This document shows positions 51,549 through 60,835 of a stretch of DNA of 64,000 bases, one piece after another. A model generated the notes under the pieces. The model had not been told where the DNA came from, searched no databases, and worked only from the letters and a program-made list of their open reading frames with translations. The stretch is from Roseomonas sp. AR75 (lineage in GTDB: Bacteria; Pseudomonadota; Alphaproteobacteria; Acetobacterales; Acetobacteraceae), in NCBI RefSeq assembly GCF_005222815.1, contig NZ_STGB01000001.1:186001-250000 (forward strand), in the 5' to 3' direction. Positions within the stretch are counted from its first letter, which is position 1. The number at the start of each line of letters is the position of its first letter. The position numbers and the translations under genes are program-made.

Positions 51549-54500
51549 CCTTCGTCAACATCGTCACCTCGGACCGCGGCTGGATCCTCGAGACCCTTGC
51601 CGCGGAAACGGCCTCGCGCCTGCCCTATGTGGCGTTCGGGGACGGGCCGCGCCGGGATGCGGCGATCCAGTACTACATCACCTATTCCTGCCGCGGCCGC
51701 CGGCTCTCCCCGGTCGAACTCGCCTTCTTCACTCATCTGGAACCCGATGGCGCAGCACATGACGCCTTCTTCGCCGTCGCGCGGGATGTGGATCACTGCG
51801 TGTGCCAGTCGGCCCTCTATGCCGGCCTGCTGCGGGACGCGGGGGTGGAGCCGGTCTCCGTCATCGCGCCCGGCGTCGATCCGGCGCGCTTCGCGCCGAA
51901 GCTGCGCGTCGGCGTGATCGGGCGGACCTATCACACCGGGCGCAAGGGCGAGCATCTCGTCGAACAGCTCCGCGACATCCCGGAGATCGAGTGGGTCTTC
52001 ACCGGGGGCGGCTGGCCGCAGCCCGGCCAGGCCGTGCCGGAGGAGGCGCTGCCGGCACTCTATGGCAGCCTCGACTACGTGCTGGTGCCGGCGCTCTACG
52101 AAGGCGGGCCGATGTGCGTGATCGAGGCGCTGGCCTGCGGCACGCCGGTGATCGCGCCCGCCATCGGCTGGGTGCCGGACTACCCGCATCTGGAATACCA
52201 GGCCGGCGACGCCGCCGATCTGCGCCGGGTGCTGCTGGATTGCCTGGCGCAGAAGCGCGCGCGCCGCGATGCGGTGCTGGGGCAGGGGTGGGATGAATGG
52301 GCGGCGGCGCATGACCGGCTGTTCCACGACCTGGCGCGGCGGCATGGCCTGGCGCTTGGCGTGCCGCCGGCGCGCCGCCTTCAGCCGCGCCGCGTCGGGC
52401 TGATCCTCCATGGGAATGAGCGGGAGGCCCGGGGCGGGCCGAGCGTGCGCGCGCCCCGCCTCGCCCGGGAACTGTCGGAGACCGGCATCCAGGCCGAACT
52501 CCGCCACCATCCGGCGCCCGAGGGGTTCTCGGGGCTGGACCTGGTGCATGTGTTCAACTCCTGGCCGCCCTGGTCGGCACCGGATGCGGTGCGGCGCGCG
52601 CATCGCTCGGGGGCGGCGGTCGTGTTCTCGCCCATCCTGCTGGACCACGGCCTCGGCGATGCGTGGGGCGGGGAGCTGCCGCGGCTCTTTGCCGAGGCCG
52701 AGCCGGGTGCGGAGACGGATGCGGCGCTCGTCGCCTTCCGGGCGCGGCTGGCGCGGCGGCGGGCCGGGGCGCAGGCGCCGACCGAGCCGGCGCCCGGCTT
52801 CCATGCCGCGCTGCGCGAGATGGCGGCGCTGAGCGATCGGCTGATCCTGCTCTCGGAACGGGAGAAGCTGCGGCTGGCGCGGATCGGGGCGCGCGTGGCG
52901 CATGGGCGCGTGGTGCGCAACCCCGTGGATGCGGCGCGCTTCGCAGGGGCGGACCCGGCGTTGTTCCGGGAAGCGACGGGGCTGACGGATTTCGTGCTCT
53001 GCGTCGCGCGGCTGGAGGCGCGGAAGAACCAGGCGATGCTGGTGCATGCCCTGCGCGGCACCGGGCTGCCGCTGGTGCTGCTCGGCCATGCGACCGATCC
53101 CGCCTATCGCGCCGCGCTGGAGCGGCATCTGCATGCCGATGTGCATCTCCTGCCCAGGCTGGAGCCGGATTCGCCGCTGCTGGCCTCCGCCTTTGCCGCC
53201 GCACGGGTCTTCGCCCTGCCGAGCTGGGCGGAAGGCGCGCCGCTCGCTGCGCTGGAGGCCGGCGCCGCCGGCGCGGCGCTGGTGCTGTCGGACGAATCCG
53301 GGGAGCGCGAGTATTTCGGCGCGCATGCCCGCTACGCGGACCCGGCCGATCCCGCTGCGCTGCGCGCAGCCGTGCTGGCAGCGTGGGAGGAGGGCGTGGA
53401 GGCGCGGGCGGCGCGCCAGGCGTTCGTGGCCGAGACCTATGGCTGGGATGCGCACCGCCGCGCGACCGAGGCGGTGTACGCGGAAGCGCTGGAGGCGGCG
53501 CTGGTGCGTGGCGCGGCGCCGCCGGCGTCGCGCCACGCGACGGCTCGGACGGCGCGGCGGAAGGCCCTGCCCATCGTCTTCGACGTCACGACCAGCGCGA
53601 ACCATGCGGGGCGCTGGACGGGCATCGCGCGCGTGGAGGCGGCCCTGGCGTTGGCGCTGCAGGCCGGCGGCAACGCGGCGCTGCGTTTCGTCGCCTGGAA
53701 CAACACCGCGCGCAGCTTCGTCGAGCTGCCCTTCGAGGCGGTGCGCGACGGCACGCTGGCCGAGGCTCTGGCGGCGCAGGACGAGGCACCGCTGCCGATC
53801 GCGCCACTGCCGGAAGGCGCGCCGTTGTTCGTCGCGGGCAGCGGCTGGATGCAGAATTCCCTGTATGTCGAGCGCCTGGTCTCCTTCGCGCGCGCGCAGC
53901 GGCTCCGGCTGACGCCGCTTATCCACGACGTGATTCCCGTGCGCTTCCCTTTCTGGTTCAACGAGGGCTACGCGCCGGTCTTCGAGCACAACCTGACGCT
54001 GCTGCTGGACGGTGCGGAGGCGCTGCTCGCGGTGTCGGAGGCGACGCGCCGGGAGGTCGAGGCCTTCGCCGCGCGCGTGCCCGGCCTGTTCCTGCCGCCG
54101 GTGGCGGTGCTGCGCGAAGGCGACGAGATCGGCCAGATCGGGCGTGCCGCGGACGGGACGGCATCGGCCGAGATCGCGGAGCGGCTGGGCGATCGGCCTT
54201 TCGTGCTTTGCGTCGGTGCGCTCCATGCGCGCAAGAACCATCGGCTGCTCTACGACGTCTGGCTGAAGCTCGTGGAGCAGATGGGGCCACGCTGCCCGCT
54301 GCTGGTGCTGGTTGGGGGCGTCGCCTGGAACGGGCAGGAGCTCGCGCGCGCGCTGCGCCAGGACGCAAGGCTGGAAGGCCGCGTGCTGATCCTGGAGGAT
54401 GTGGACGACGCCGCGCTGGCCTGGCTCTACGACCGGTGCCTATTCACCGCGTATCCCTCGCTGCAGGAAGGCTGGGGGCTGCCGGTGACGGAAAGCCTGC

Positions 54501-56164
54501 GGCGCGGCAAGCCCTGTCTCGCCGCCGACATCCCCTCGATCCGCGAGATCGCGCCGGGGCTGGTGGAACTGCTCGACCCGCTTGACGTGGTCGCCTGGAC
54601 CGCGCGCATCCGTTTCCTGGCGGGCAGCGCCGCGGCGCGCGACCTTGCGGCGTCGCGCATCGTGGATGGCTATGTCCCGCATGGGTGGGATCGCGCGGCG
54701 GCGCAGTTGCTGGACCACCTGGCGGCTGGCACGAAGGCGCGGCGGCCGGCGCGGCCCTATGCGCTCGGCACCGTGGTGCCCTTCGGCGACAGGATCACCG
54801 CCTCCCGCATCCGCTGGGCCGGCTGGTTCCCCTTCGAGCAATGGGGCTGCTGGGCGGCCGACACCACGGCGACGCTGCGCTTCGAACCGGGCGAGCCCGT
54901 GCGGGAGCCATTGCTGCTGCTGGCGGATCTTCGCGCCGTGCCCACGGCCGGCTCGGCCAGCTACGACCTCGATGTGGTCGTGAACGGACGGCCGGTGTCC
55001 GCCTGGCGTGTCTCAGGTGGCGGCTTCCAGCTCTTCCACGCCCTGGTTCCGGCCCCGGTTGCGGCGGCCGAGTCGCCGATCCGAGTGGACTTCGTCGCGC
55101 GCGCGCTGACCGCTGTGGCCGAGGTCTCGAACCCCGAGGATCCGCGCCGGCTCGGTATCGGGCTTGCCCAGGTGGCGTTGGCACCGCTCTCCGCCGTCGC
55201 CGATGCCGGGTGCTATTTCGAGATGGAACGCCCCGGCCAGAAGCGCCTCCGCCCGGGAGAGCAGCATGTCCTGCTGCGCCGTCCGGAAGGAAGGCCGGCG
55301 CTGGACGGTGCATGGCGCAGCGCAGGCGCGTGGGGTTTCTGTTCGACAGATTACCAGAAGCGGCTTGCACTGACGATTCTCGACCATCCCGCTGCGGACA
55401 TGGTGCTCGACCTGCGCATCCGCCCCGTCGCGACGGCCGCCGCCCCGCTCGCGCTTGCGGTGCGGGTCAATGACGAACCCGTTGCACGATACGACCTCGC
55501 GGCGACCGATCCGGTGACCATTGCGGTGCCGCTGCCAGCGGCGCTGCGCGGGCGGGCGCAGCCGGTCGTTGTCGCGCTGGAAGCGGAAGAGCGGCGTTCG
55601 CCGAAGGAAGCGGGCCTCGGCGCCTCGGATGAACCGATCGACTTCGGCCTGCTCGCCTACGCTTTGCGTCTGCCCGGCGTCCAGCCGGAACGGCGGCGGC
55701 TGGATCTGCCGGTGGGCGGTGAGATCCGGTTGCGGACCGAAGACGTTGAAGAAGCCGTGACGGAGGCGCTGCTCGCCGCGCTCGGTGCGGATTGGCATGC
55801 GCCGGAACCCGTCGCGACATGGAGCAATGGCCGAGACGCGTGTGTGCCTCTCAGGCTGACGGATGCGGTTTCGGAGCCCGTCCTGCTCGAACTCGACATC
55901 GCCAATCTGCATCCGGCGGGCAACGCCGCGCAGGTGCGGCTCACGATCCTCGCCGGGGAACGCGTGCTGTCGGAGCATATGCTGCCCGCGCGGCGTGCGG
56001 CGCGACTGACGGTCGCGGTGCCGCCGGATGCGATCGGCGAGGATGGCAGCGTCGATCTGCGATTGCTGCTGGATGGCGCGACCTCGCCATGCCTGGCGGG
56101 AGAGGGCGCGGATGAGCGCCTTCTCGGGCTGCGCCTCGCGGCGATTTCGCGGGGTCAGACCTGA
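51545..56164 (+). CDS. Multidomain glycosyltransferase with three GT-B units
   Basis: The 1539-residue product contains three glycosyltransferase-4-like units. Unit 1 (~1-285) ends in YEGGPMCVIEALACGTPVIA. Unit 2 (~286-670) has VLCVARLEARKNQ and SWAEGAPLAALEAG. Unit 3 (~675-1065) has LCVGALHARKNHRLLYDVW and LQEGWGLPVTESLRRGKPC. The E-x7-E nucleotide-sugar motif is visible in units 1 and 3; in unit 2 the spacing is kept (EGAPLAALE). Residues ~1070-1539 form beta-rich tail domains of the kind seen on other Acetobacteraceae glycosyltransferases (WFPFEQWGCWAAD and later GAWGFCSTDYQ). It is probably cytoplasmic and may build successive linkages of a surface polysaccharide. Its 3' end overlaps the convergent livF by 10 bp. 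Confidence 0.88.
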   Translation: MTFVNIVTSDRGWILETLAAETASRLPYVAFGDGPRRDAAIQYYITYSCRGRRLSPVELAFFTHLEPDGAAHDAFFAVARDVDHCVCQSALYAGLLRDAGVEPVSVIAPGVDPARFAPKLRVGVIGRTYHTGRKGEHLVEQLRDIPEIEWVFTGGGWPQPGQAVPEEALPALYGSLDYVLVPALYEGGPMCVIEALACGTPVIAPAIGWVPDYPHLEYQAGDAADLRRVLLDCLAQKRARRDAVLGQGWDEWAAAHDRLFHDLARRHGLALGVPPARRLQPRRVGLILHGNEREARGGPSVRAPRLARELSETGIQAELRHHPAPEGFSGLDLVHVFNSWPPWSAPDAVRRAHRSGAAVVFSPILLDHGLGDAWGGELPRLFAEAEPGAETDAALVAFRARLARRRAGAQAPTEPAPGFHAALREMAALSDRLILLSEREKLRLARIGARVAHGRVVRNPVDAARFAGADPALFREATGLTDFVLCVARLEARKNQAMLVHALRGTGLPLVLLGHATDPAYRAALERHLHADVHLLPRLEPDSPLLASAFAAARVFALPSWAEGAPLAALEAGAAGAALVLSDESGEREYFGAHARYADPADPAALRAAVLAAWEEGVEARAARQAFVAETYGWDAHRRATEAVYAEALEAALVRGAAPPASRHATARTARRKALPIVFDVTTSANHAGRWTGIARVEAALALALQAGGNAALRFVAWNNTARSFVELPFEAVRDGTLAEALAAQDEAPLPIAPLPEGAPLFVAGSGWMQNSLYVERLVSFARAQRLRLTPLIHDVIPVRFPFWFNEGYAPVFEHNLTLLLDGAEALLAVSEATRREVEAFAARVPGLFLPPVAVLREGDEIGQIGRAADGTASAEIAERLGDRPFVLCVGALHARKNHRLLYDVWLKLVEQMGPRCPLLVLVGGVAWNGQELARALRQDARLEGRVLILEDVDDAALAWLYDRCLFTAYPSLQEGWGLPVTESLRRGKPCLAADIPSIREIAPGLVELLDPLDVVAWTARIRFLAGSAAARDLAASRIVDGYVPHGWDRAAAQLLDHLAAGTKARRPARPYALGTVVPFGDRITASRIRWAGWFPFEQWGCWAADTTATLRFEPGEPVREPLLLLADLRAVPTAGSASYDLDVVVNGRPVSAWRVSGGGFQLFHALVPAPVAAAESPIRVDFVARALTAVAEVSNPEDPRRLGIGLAQVALAPLSAVADAGCYFEMERPGQKRLRPGEQHVLLRRPEGRPALDGAWRSAGAWGFCSTDYQKRLALTILDHPAADMVLDLRIRPVATAAAPLALAVRVNDEPVARYDLAATDPVTIAVPLPAALRGRAQPVVVALEAEERRSPKEAGLGASDEPIDFGLLAYALRLPGVQPERRRLDLPVGGEIRLRTEDVEEAVTEALLAALGADWHAPEPVATWSNGRDACVPLRLTDAVSEPVLLELDIANLHPAGNAAQVRLTILAGERVLSEHMLPARRAARLTVAVPPDAIGEDGSVDLRLLLDGATSPCLAGEGADERLLGLRLAAISRGQT

Positions 56165-56874
56165 AGGTAGGTGTCGCGCACCTCCGGCGCGGCCTGCAGT
56201 GCTGCGCTGCTGCCGGTCCAGACGGTGCGGCCCTTTTCGATGACAGTATGGCGGTCGGCGAGGCGCAACACGGCGCCGAGATTCTTGTCGATCAGCAGGA
56301 TTGCCTGGCCCTCGGCCTTCAGCTTCGCCATCACGGACCAGATCTCCGCGCGGATCAGGGGCGCAAGGCCCTCCGTTGCCTCATCCAGAATGAGCAGGCG
56401 CGGATTGGTCATCAGCGCGCGGCCGATCGCGAGCATCTGCTGCTCGCCGCCGGAAAGGCGGCTTCCGGAATTGACCCGCCGCTCCTTCAAACGCGGGAAG
56501 AAGTCGTAGACACGGTCCAGCGTCCAGCGTGGCGTTGCAGCGCCGCTGCGGTTCGCCGCGGTCGCGACCAGATTCTCCTCGACGGAAAGGGTCGCGAAGA
56601 CCTGCCGTCCTTCCGGCACCAGGCCCAGGCCGCGGCGCGCGATTCGATGCGCCGGCTGGCCGGAGACGAGCTCGCCATCCACGCGCACCTCGCCGCCCCA
56701 GATCCGACCGCCGACGGAGGGCAGCAGACCCATCAGCGCGCGGATCGTCGTCGTCTTGCCCATGCCATTGCGGCCGAGCAGCGTGACGACCTCGCCCGGC
56801 CCGATCTCCAGGGAGATGTCGAACAACACCTGGCTGCCGCCATAGCCGGCCGAGAGGTTCGCGAGCCTCAGCAC
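56155..56874 (-). CDS. livF: Branched-chain amino-acid-type ABC importer ATPase, LivF-like
   Basis: The 239-residue ATPase has Walker A GRNGMGKTTT, the Q-loop region VPEGRQVFATLSVEENL typical of LivF, signature LSGGEQQMLAIGRAL and Walker B LLILDEATEGLAP. After the D-loop the usual VEQN is replaced by LIDKNL. It powers import together with LivG. It is the last gene of the operon and overlaps the livG stop by 7 bp. Confidence 0.93.
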   Translation of the reverse strand: MLRLANLSAGYGGSQVLFDISLEIGPGEVVTLLGRNGMGKTTTIRALMGLLPSVGGRIWGGEVRVDGELVSGQPAHRIARRGLGLVPEGRQVFATLSVEENLVATAANRSGAATPRWTLDRVYDFFPRLKERRVNSGSRLSGGEQQMLAIGRALMTNPRLLILDEATEGLAPLIRAEIWSVMAKLKAEGQAILLIDKNLGAVLRLADRHTVIEKGRTVWTGSSAALQAAPEVRDTYLQV

Positions 56875-57638
56875 GGCATCGCCTCCGCGCCCTCGTCCTC
56901 GCCGAGATAGGCGGCCCGGACCTCGGGGTTCGCGCGGATCGCGTCTGGCGTGCCAGTAGCGATGACGCGGCCATAGACCAGCACCGAGATGCGGTCGGCG
57001 AGCGCGAACACAGCCTGCATGTCATGCTCGACGAGCACGATGGTGTAGCGGGACTTCAGGCCGCGGAGGATGCCGATCAGGCGTTCCGTCTCCTCGGGCC
57101 CCGCTCCAGCCAGGGGTTCGTCCAACAGCAGCAGGCGCGGCTCCGTGGCCAGCGCGATAGCGAGTTCGAGCTGGCGCTTCTCGCCATGGCTCATCGCACC
57201 GGCAGGTGTCTCTGCGCGCGCGGCCAGGCCGACCTGCTCGAGTGCCGACATCGCCGCCTCGTTCAGCGCGCGCTCGGTCGCGGCCGGGCGCAGGAAGCGG
57301 AAGGAGGAGCCGGAGCGCGCCTGCACCGCGAGCGCCGTGTTCTCGAGCGCCGAGAAGGCATTCACCACCGACGTGATCTGGAAGGACCGTGCCAGGCCCA
57401 GCCGCGCGCGACGCGGCATGGACAGCGCGGTGATGTCCTGCCCGCCGAACAGGATCCGGCCTGCATCCACCTTCAGTACGCCGCTGATCTCGTTGATGAG
57501 CGTGGTCTTGCCGGCGCCGTTTGGACCGATGACGGCGTGGATCTCGGCGGGCGCGATGTCGAGCGAGACATCGTCCGTCACCGCAAGTCCGCCGAAGCGC
57601 TTCTGGACGCCGTGCAGCGCGAGCAGCGGCGCGCTCAT
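56868..57638 (-). CDS. livG: Branched-chain amino-acid-type ABC importer ATPase, LivG-like
   Basis: The 256-residue ATPase has Walker A GPNGAGKTTLIN, LARSFQITSVVNAFSALEN typical of LivG, the signature variant MSHGEKRQLELA common in this family, Walker B LLLLDEPLAGAGPEE and VEHDMQAVFALADR. ATG 57638 overlaps the livM stop by four bases; the frame continues upstream only across livM. It works as the second nucleotide-binding subunit of the importer. Confidence 0.93.
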   Translation of the reverse strand: MSAPLLALHGVQKRFGGLAVTDDVSLDIAPAEIHAVIGPNGAGKTTLINEISGVLKVDAGRILFGGQDITALSMPRRARLGLARSFQITSVVNAFSALENTALAVQARSGSSFRFLRPAATERALNEAAMSALEQVGLAARAETPAGAMSHGEKRQLELAIALATEPRLLLLDEPLAGAGPEETERLIGILRGLKSRYTIVLVEHDMQAVFALADRISVLVYGRVIATGTPDAIRANPEVRAAYLGEDEGAEAMPC

Positions 57639-58582
57639 CGCCTGGCCACCCTGGCGAGCTGGGCGGGAATGCCGGACAGCCCGTTGGGCAGGAACAGCAC
57701 CGCCAGGATCAACAGCACGCCGAACAGGATGCGCCAATGCTCCCACTGATGGCTCAGCCACTCCTCGAGCAGCACGAAGCCGAGCGCACCGATCAGAGCG
57801 CCGTGCAGCCCCGCGACGCCACCCAGGATCACCATGAACAGCAACTCGCCCGAACGCTGCCAGGAGATGTAGGCCGGGGCCACGAATTCCGTGGCGTTGG
57901 CGAAGAGGAAGCCCGCCGCGCCGCCCATGGCGCCGGCGATGACATAGGCGGTGAGGCGATAGGGAAAGGGGTCGAAGCCCAACGCCTGCGCGCGCAGCGG
58001 ATTGCCTTTCGCTGCCCGCAGCACGCGCCCGAAGCGCGACGCCAGCAGCAGCCGGCCGAGCAGCCAAGTCAGTGCCAGCGCGCCGACGCAGATGAAGTGG
58101 AAGGCGAGGCGGTCGTCGAGCAGGCGCAAGCCGAGGACATCGGAGCGCGAATACAGCGTGTAGCCGTCGTCGCCACCGTAGCCAGCCAGCGAGCTTGCGG
58201 TGAAAAAGGCCATCTGGCCGAAGGCCAGCGTGATCATGATGAAATGGACACCAGAGGTGCGGATGGCGATGGCGCCGGTGGCCAGCGCGAAGGCTCCGGC
58301 CGCGGCGATCGCGGTGGGCAGTACGATGGCGGCATCGGTGACGCCCATGTCGTCCAGGATCACCACGGCATACGCGCCGAAGCCCATCATCGCCGCATGA
58401 CCCATCGAGACCAGGCCCGCGCCGCCCACCAGCAGCGAGAGCGATACGGCAGCCATTGCCAGGATCATCGCCCGCGCCAGCAACGTCAGCATGTAGCCTT
58501 CGCCGAAGCCGAGGAAGGGCGCTGCGGCAAGCGCGGCGAGCAGCAGGATGGCGGGCGCCTCGGCGCGGACAGCGGGCAGCAT
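57635..58582 (-). CDS. livM: Branched-chain amino-acid-type ABC importer permease, LivM-like
   Basis: The 315-residue membrane protein has about eight to nine hydrophobic helices. Family motifs include SLLVGGAGLVSMGHAAMMGFGAY near the N-terminus and the cytoplasmic coupling loop RFGRVLRAAKGNPLRAQALG, followed by GGVAGLHGALIGA. It pairs with LivH in the inner membrane. Its ATG shares one base with the livH stop. Confidence 0.93.
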   Translation of the reverse strand: MLPAVRAEAPAILLLAALAAAPFLGFGEGYMLTLLARAMILAMAAVSLSLLVGGAGLVSMGHAAMMGFGAYAVVILDDMGVTDAAIVLPTAIAAAGAFALATGAIAIRTSGVHFIMITLAFGQMAFFTASSLAGYGGDDGYTLYSRSDVLGLRLLDDRLAFHFICVGALALTWLLGRLLLASRFGRVLRAAKGNPLRAQALGFDPFPYRLTAYVIAGAMGGAAGFLFANATEFVAPAYISWQRSGELLFMVILGGVAGLHGALIGALGFVLLEEWLSHQWEHWRILFGVLLILAVLFLPNGLSGIPAQLARVARR

Positions 58583-59505
58583 CAGCCGGCGCGCACGGGG
58601 AACAGGCCCGCCGGGCGGAAGGCGAGGATTGCGGCCATGGCGATGTAGACCAGCATGGAGGCCAGCGCCGCGCCGACCTGCCGGGCCTCCGACGGCGAGA
58701 GGAACAGCCGCATGAGGTCCGGCATCAGCGAGCGCCCGAGCGTCTCCACCAGCCCGACCAGCAGCGCCGCGATGAAGGCGCCGCGGATTGAACCGATCCC
58801 GCCGATCACGATGACCACGAAGGCAAGGATCAGCAGGTTGTCACCCATGCCCGGCTCGACCGAGAGGATCGGGGCCGCCAGCACGCCGGCGAAGCCCGCG
58901 AGCATGGCGCCGAAGCCGAAAACGATCATGAAGAGCCTGTTGATGTCTACGCCGAGCGCCGCAACCATCGGCGCGTTGGTCGCGCCCGCGCGCACCAGCA
59001 TTCCGACCTTGGTGCGCTCCACCAGCCACCAGAGCAGGCCTGCGGTGGCGAGCCCGCCGACGATGATGGCGATGCGGTAGGTGGGGTAGAGCAGCCCTTC
59101 CATGATCGGGATGCCGCCCGAGAGCAGTTCGGGCATGGGCACCTGCAGCGGCGCCGCGCCGAACAGCAGCTTCACGCCCTGGTTCACCACCAGGATCACG
59201 CCGAAGGTGGCGAGCACCTGCTGCAGGTGATCGCGGTCGTACAGGTGTCGGAAGACCAGGAATTCCAGCAGCAGGCCGAGCGCAAGCGCCAGCGGCAGGG
59301 CGAGCAGCAGCGCGAACCAGAAGCTGCCGGTCCCGGCCGCAATCCAGGCGGCCAGGTAGGCGCCGATCATGTACTGCACGCCGTGGGCGAGGTTGATGAA
59401 GTCCATCACGCCGAAGACCAGCGTGAGGCCCGCGGCGATCAGGAACAGCAGTATGCCGAGCTGCAGGCCGTTGAGGCCCTGGATCAGCAGCAAGTGGGTG
59501 CTCAT
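58582..59505 (-). CDS. livH: Branched-chain amino-acid-type ABC importer permease, LivH-like
   Basis: The 307-residue permease begins MSTHLLLIQGLNGLQLG and shows the LivH landmarks LIAAGLTLVFGVMDFINLAHG, the coupling loop RTKVGMLVRAGATNAPMVAALG and GGIGSIRGAFIAALLVG. ATG 59505 follows a G-rich stretch (GGGGGGCGC); the frame extends 25 codons further upstream without a better start. It lies 53 bp after livK. Confidence 0.93.
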   Translation of the reverse strand: MSTHLLLIQGLNGLQLGILLFLIAAGLTLVFGVMDFINLAHGVQYMIGAYLAAWIAAGTGSFWFALLLALPLALALGLLLEFLVFRHLYDRDHLQQVLATFGVILVVNQGVKLLFGAAPLQVPMPELLSGGIPIMEGLLYPTYRIAIIVGGLATAGLLWWLVERTKVGMLVRAGATNAPMVAALGVDINRLFMIVFGFGAMLAGFAGVLAAPILSVEPGMGDNLLILAFVVIVIGGIGSIRGAFIAALLVGLVETLGRSLMPDLMRLFLSPSEARQVGAALASMLVYIAMAAILAFRPAGLFPVRAG

Positions 59506-59558
59506 GCGCCCCCCGGCGGCAGCGAAGGCCCCGGCGCGTGTCGCCGGGGCCACCAGCC

Positions 59559-60791
59559 TTACATCGCCGGCATGCGGCACTGCGCGGCGAAGGGGTCCAC
59601 CGCGTTCTCGAAGACCTTGCGCACGTGCTGCGTTTCGAACTTGCCGTCCTGGCGGCGCACCACGCGAGCGAGCCAGAAATCCTGGATCGGGAACTGGTTC
59701 GCGCCGAAGCGGAAATTGCCGCGCACGCTGCGGAAATCGGCGGCCGCGATCGCGGTGCGGAGCGCCGCCTTGTCGGCGAGGTTGCCGCCCACCTTGCGGA
59801 TGGCGCTGTCCAGCAGCATCGCGCCGTCATAGGCGTGGGCGGCGTAGCTGGCGGGGATGTAGTTGAACTGGGCTTCGAAGTCGCGGACGAAGCGGGCGTT
59901 CTGCTCGTTCGGCAGCGTCGGTGTCCAGGTCGTGCCGGTGTAGAGGCCGAGCGCTGCCTCGCCCTGCGCCGGCAGCACCGCCTCATCCACCGTGAAGGCG
60001 GAGAGCACGGGGAGGTCGAGGCCCGCCTGGCGATACTGCCGCACGAACTGCACGCCGAGGCCGCCGGGCATGAAGGTGAAGATGCCCTCCGGTCGCGCCG
60101 CCGCGATCTTCGCCAGTTCCGCCGAGAAATCGGTGGTGTTCAGCGGCACGTAGATTTCGTCCATCACCTCGCCCTGGAAGGTGGACTTGAACCCGGCGGC
60201 GGCGTCGCGGCCCGCCTGGTAGTTCGGCGTGATGATGATGACGCGGCGGATGACCTTGTTCTGGCCGCCCACCTCCACGCCCTGGTTCGCCGCCGCGCCC
60301 AGCACCGCATGGTTCTGGTCGTTCACATAGGAGGTGGCGAAGAAATAAGGGTTGCAGCCGCGGCCGGCGATGGGGGAGGGGCCGGCATTGGTGCCGATCA
60401 GGAAGGTCTTGGTCTCGGTGATCGGCCGGATCACGGCGGCGAGGATGTTGGAGAACACAACGCCCGCCATGATGTCGCAGCGGTCGCGTTCGATGGCGGC
60501 GCGGACCTTGGTGACCGCGGCATCCGGCCGCAACTCGTCGTCAATCACGACCACCTCGGCGGCGCGACCGCCGAGCTTGTTGTCGAGATGCTTGAGGCCG
60601 AGCAGGAAGCCGTCGCGCAGATGCGTGCCGAGTGCGGCCTGCGGGCCGGTGAGTACCGAGATCAGCCCGACCTTTACCGGCGCAGCCTGGGCCCGGGCCA
60701 GGCCGGGCAGGGCAAGGCCCACCGCCGCGAATGTCGAGGCGCCGAGCAGGGTGCGGCGATCGAGCCCGAGCTTGTTCAACTGACCGGTCAT
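59559..60791 (-). CDS. livK: Branched-chain amino-acid-type ABC substrate-binding protein, LivK-like
   Basis: The 410-residue product has a twin-arginine-like leader (LDRRTLLGASTFAAVGLALP) and a Leu/Ile/Val-binding-type fold: VKVGLISVLTGPQAALGTHL, IAGVVFSNILAAVI-like middle strands (IMAGVVFSNILAAV), IGTNAGPSP and ASYAAHAYDGAMLL. It captures the ligand in the periplasm. Members of this family bind not only Leu/Ile/Val but also aromatic acids and amides, and nothing in the sequence fixes the ligand. GGAGGAGG precedes ATG 60791. Confidence 0.92.
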   Translation of the reverse strand: MTGQLNKLGLDRRTLLGASTFAAVGLALPGLARAQAAPVKVGLISVLTGPQAALGTHLRDGFLLGLKHLDNKLGGRAAEVVVIDDELRPDAAVTKVRAAIERDRCDIMAGVVFSNILAAVIRPITETKTFLIGTNAGPSPIAGRGCNPYFFATSYVNDQNHAVLGAAANQGVEVGGQNKVIRRVIIITPNYQAGRDAAAGFKSTFQGEVMDEIYVPLNTTDFSAELAKIAAARPEGIFTFMPGGLGVQFVRQYRQAGLDLPVLSAFTVDEAVLPAQGEAALGLYTGTTWTPTLPNEQNARFVRDFEAQFNYIPASYAAHAYDGAMLLDSAIRKVGGNLADKAALRTAIAAADFRSVRGNFRFGANQFPIQDFWLARVVRRQDGKFETQHVRKVFENAVDPFAAQCRMPAM

Positions 60792-60820
60792 GTTGGACCT
60801 CCTCCGTCTCCAGGAAACGC

Positions 60821-60832
60821 TTTAAGCTTAAA
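60821..60832. promoter_or_regulatory. TTTAAGCTTAAA palindrome upstream of livK
   Basis: This perfect 12-bp palindrome lies between the alpha/beta hydrolase stop and livK, 29 bp before the livK ATG, in otherwise GC-rich DNA. It is a candidate operator (GntR-like regulators often use such sites) or part of a promoter for the liv genes. Confidence 0.45.
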
Positions 60833-60835
60833 ACA

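Noticed and set aside
51335..54241. A 968-codon minus-strand frame opposite the glycosyltransferase
   Set aside because: Arg/Gln/His-rich translation without a family, antisense to well-supported GT-B domains.
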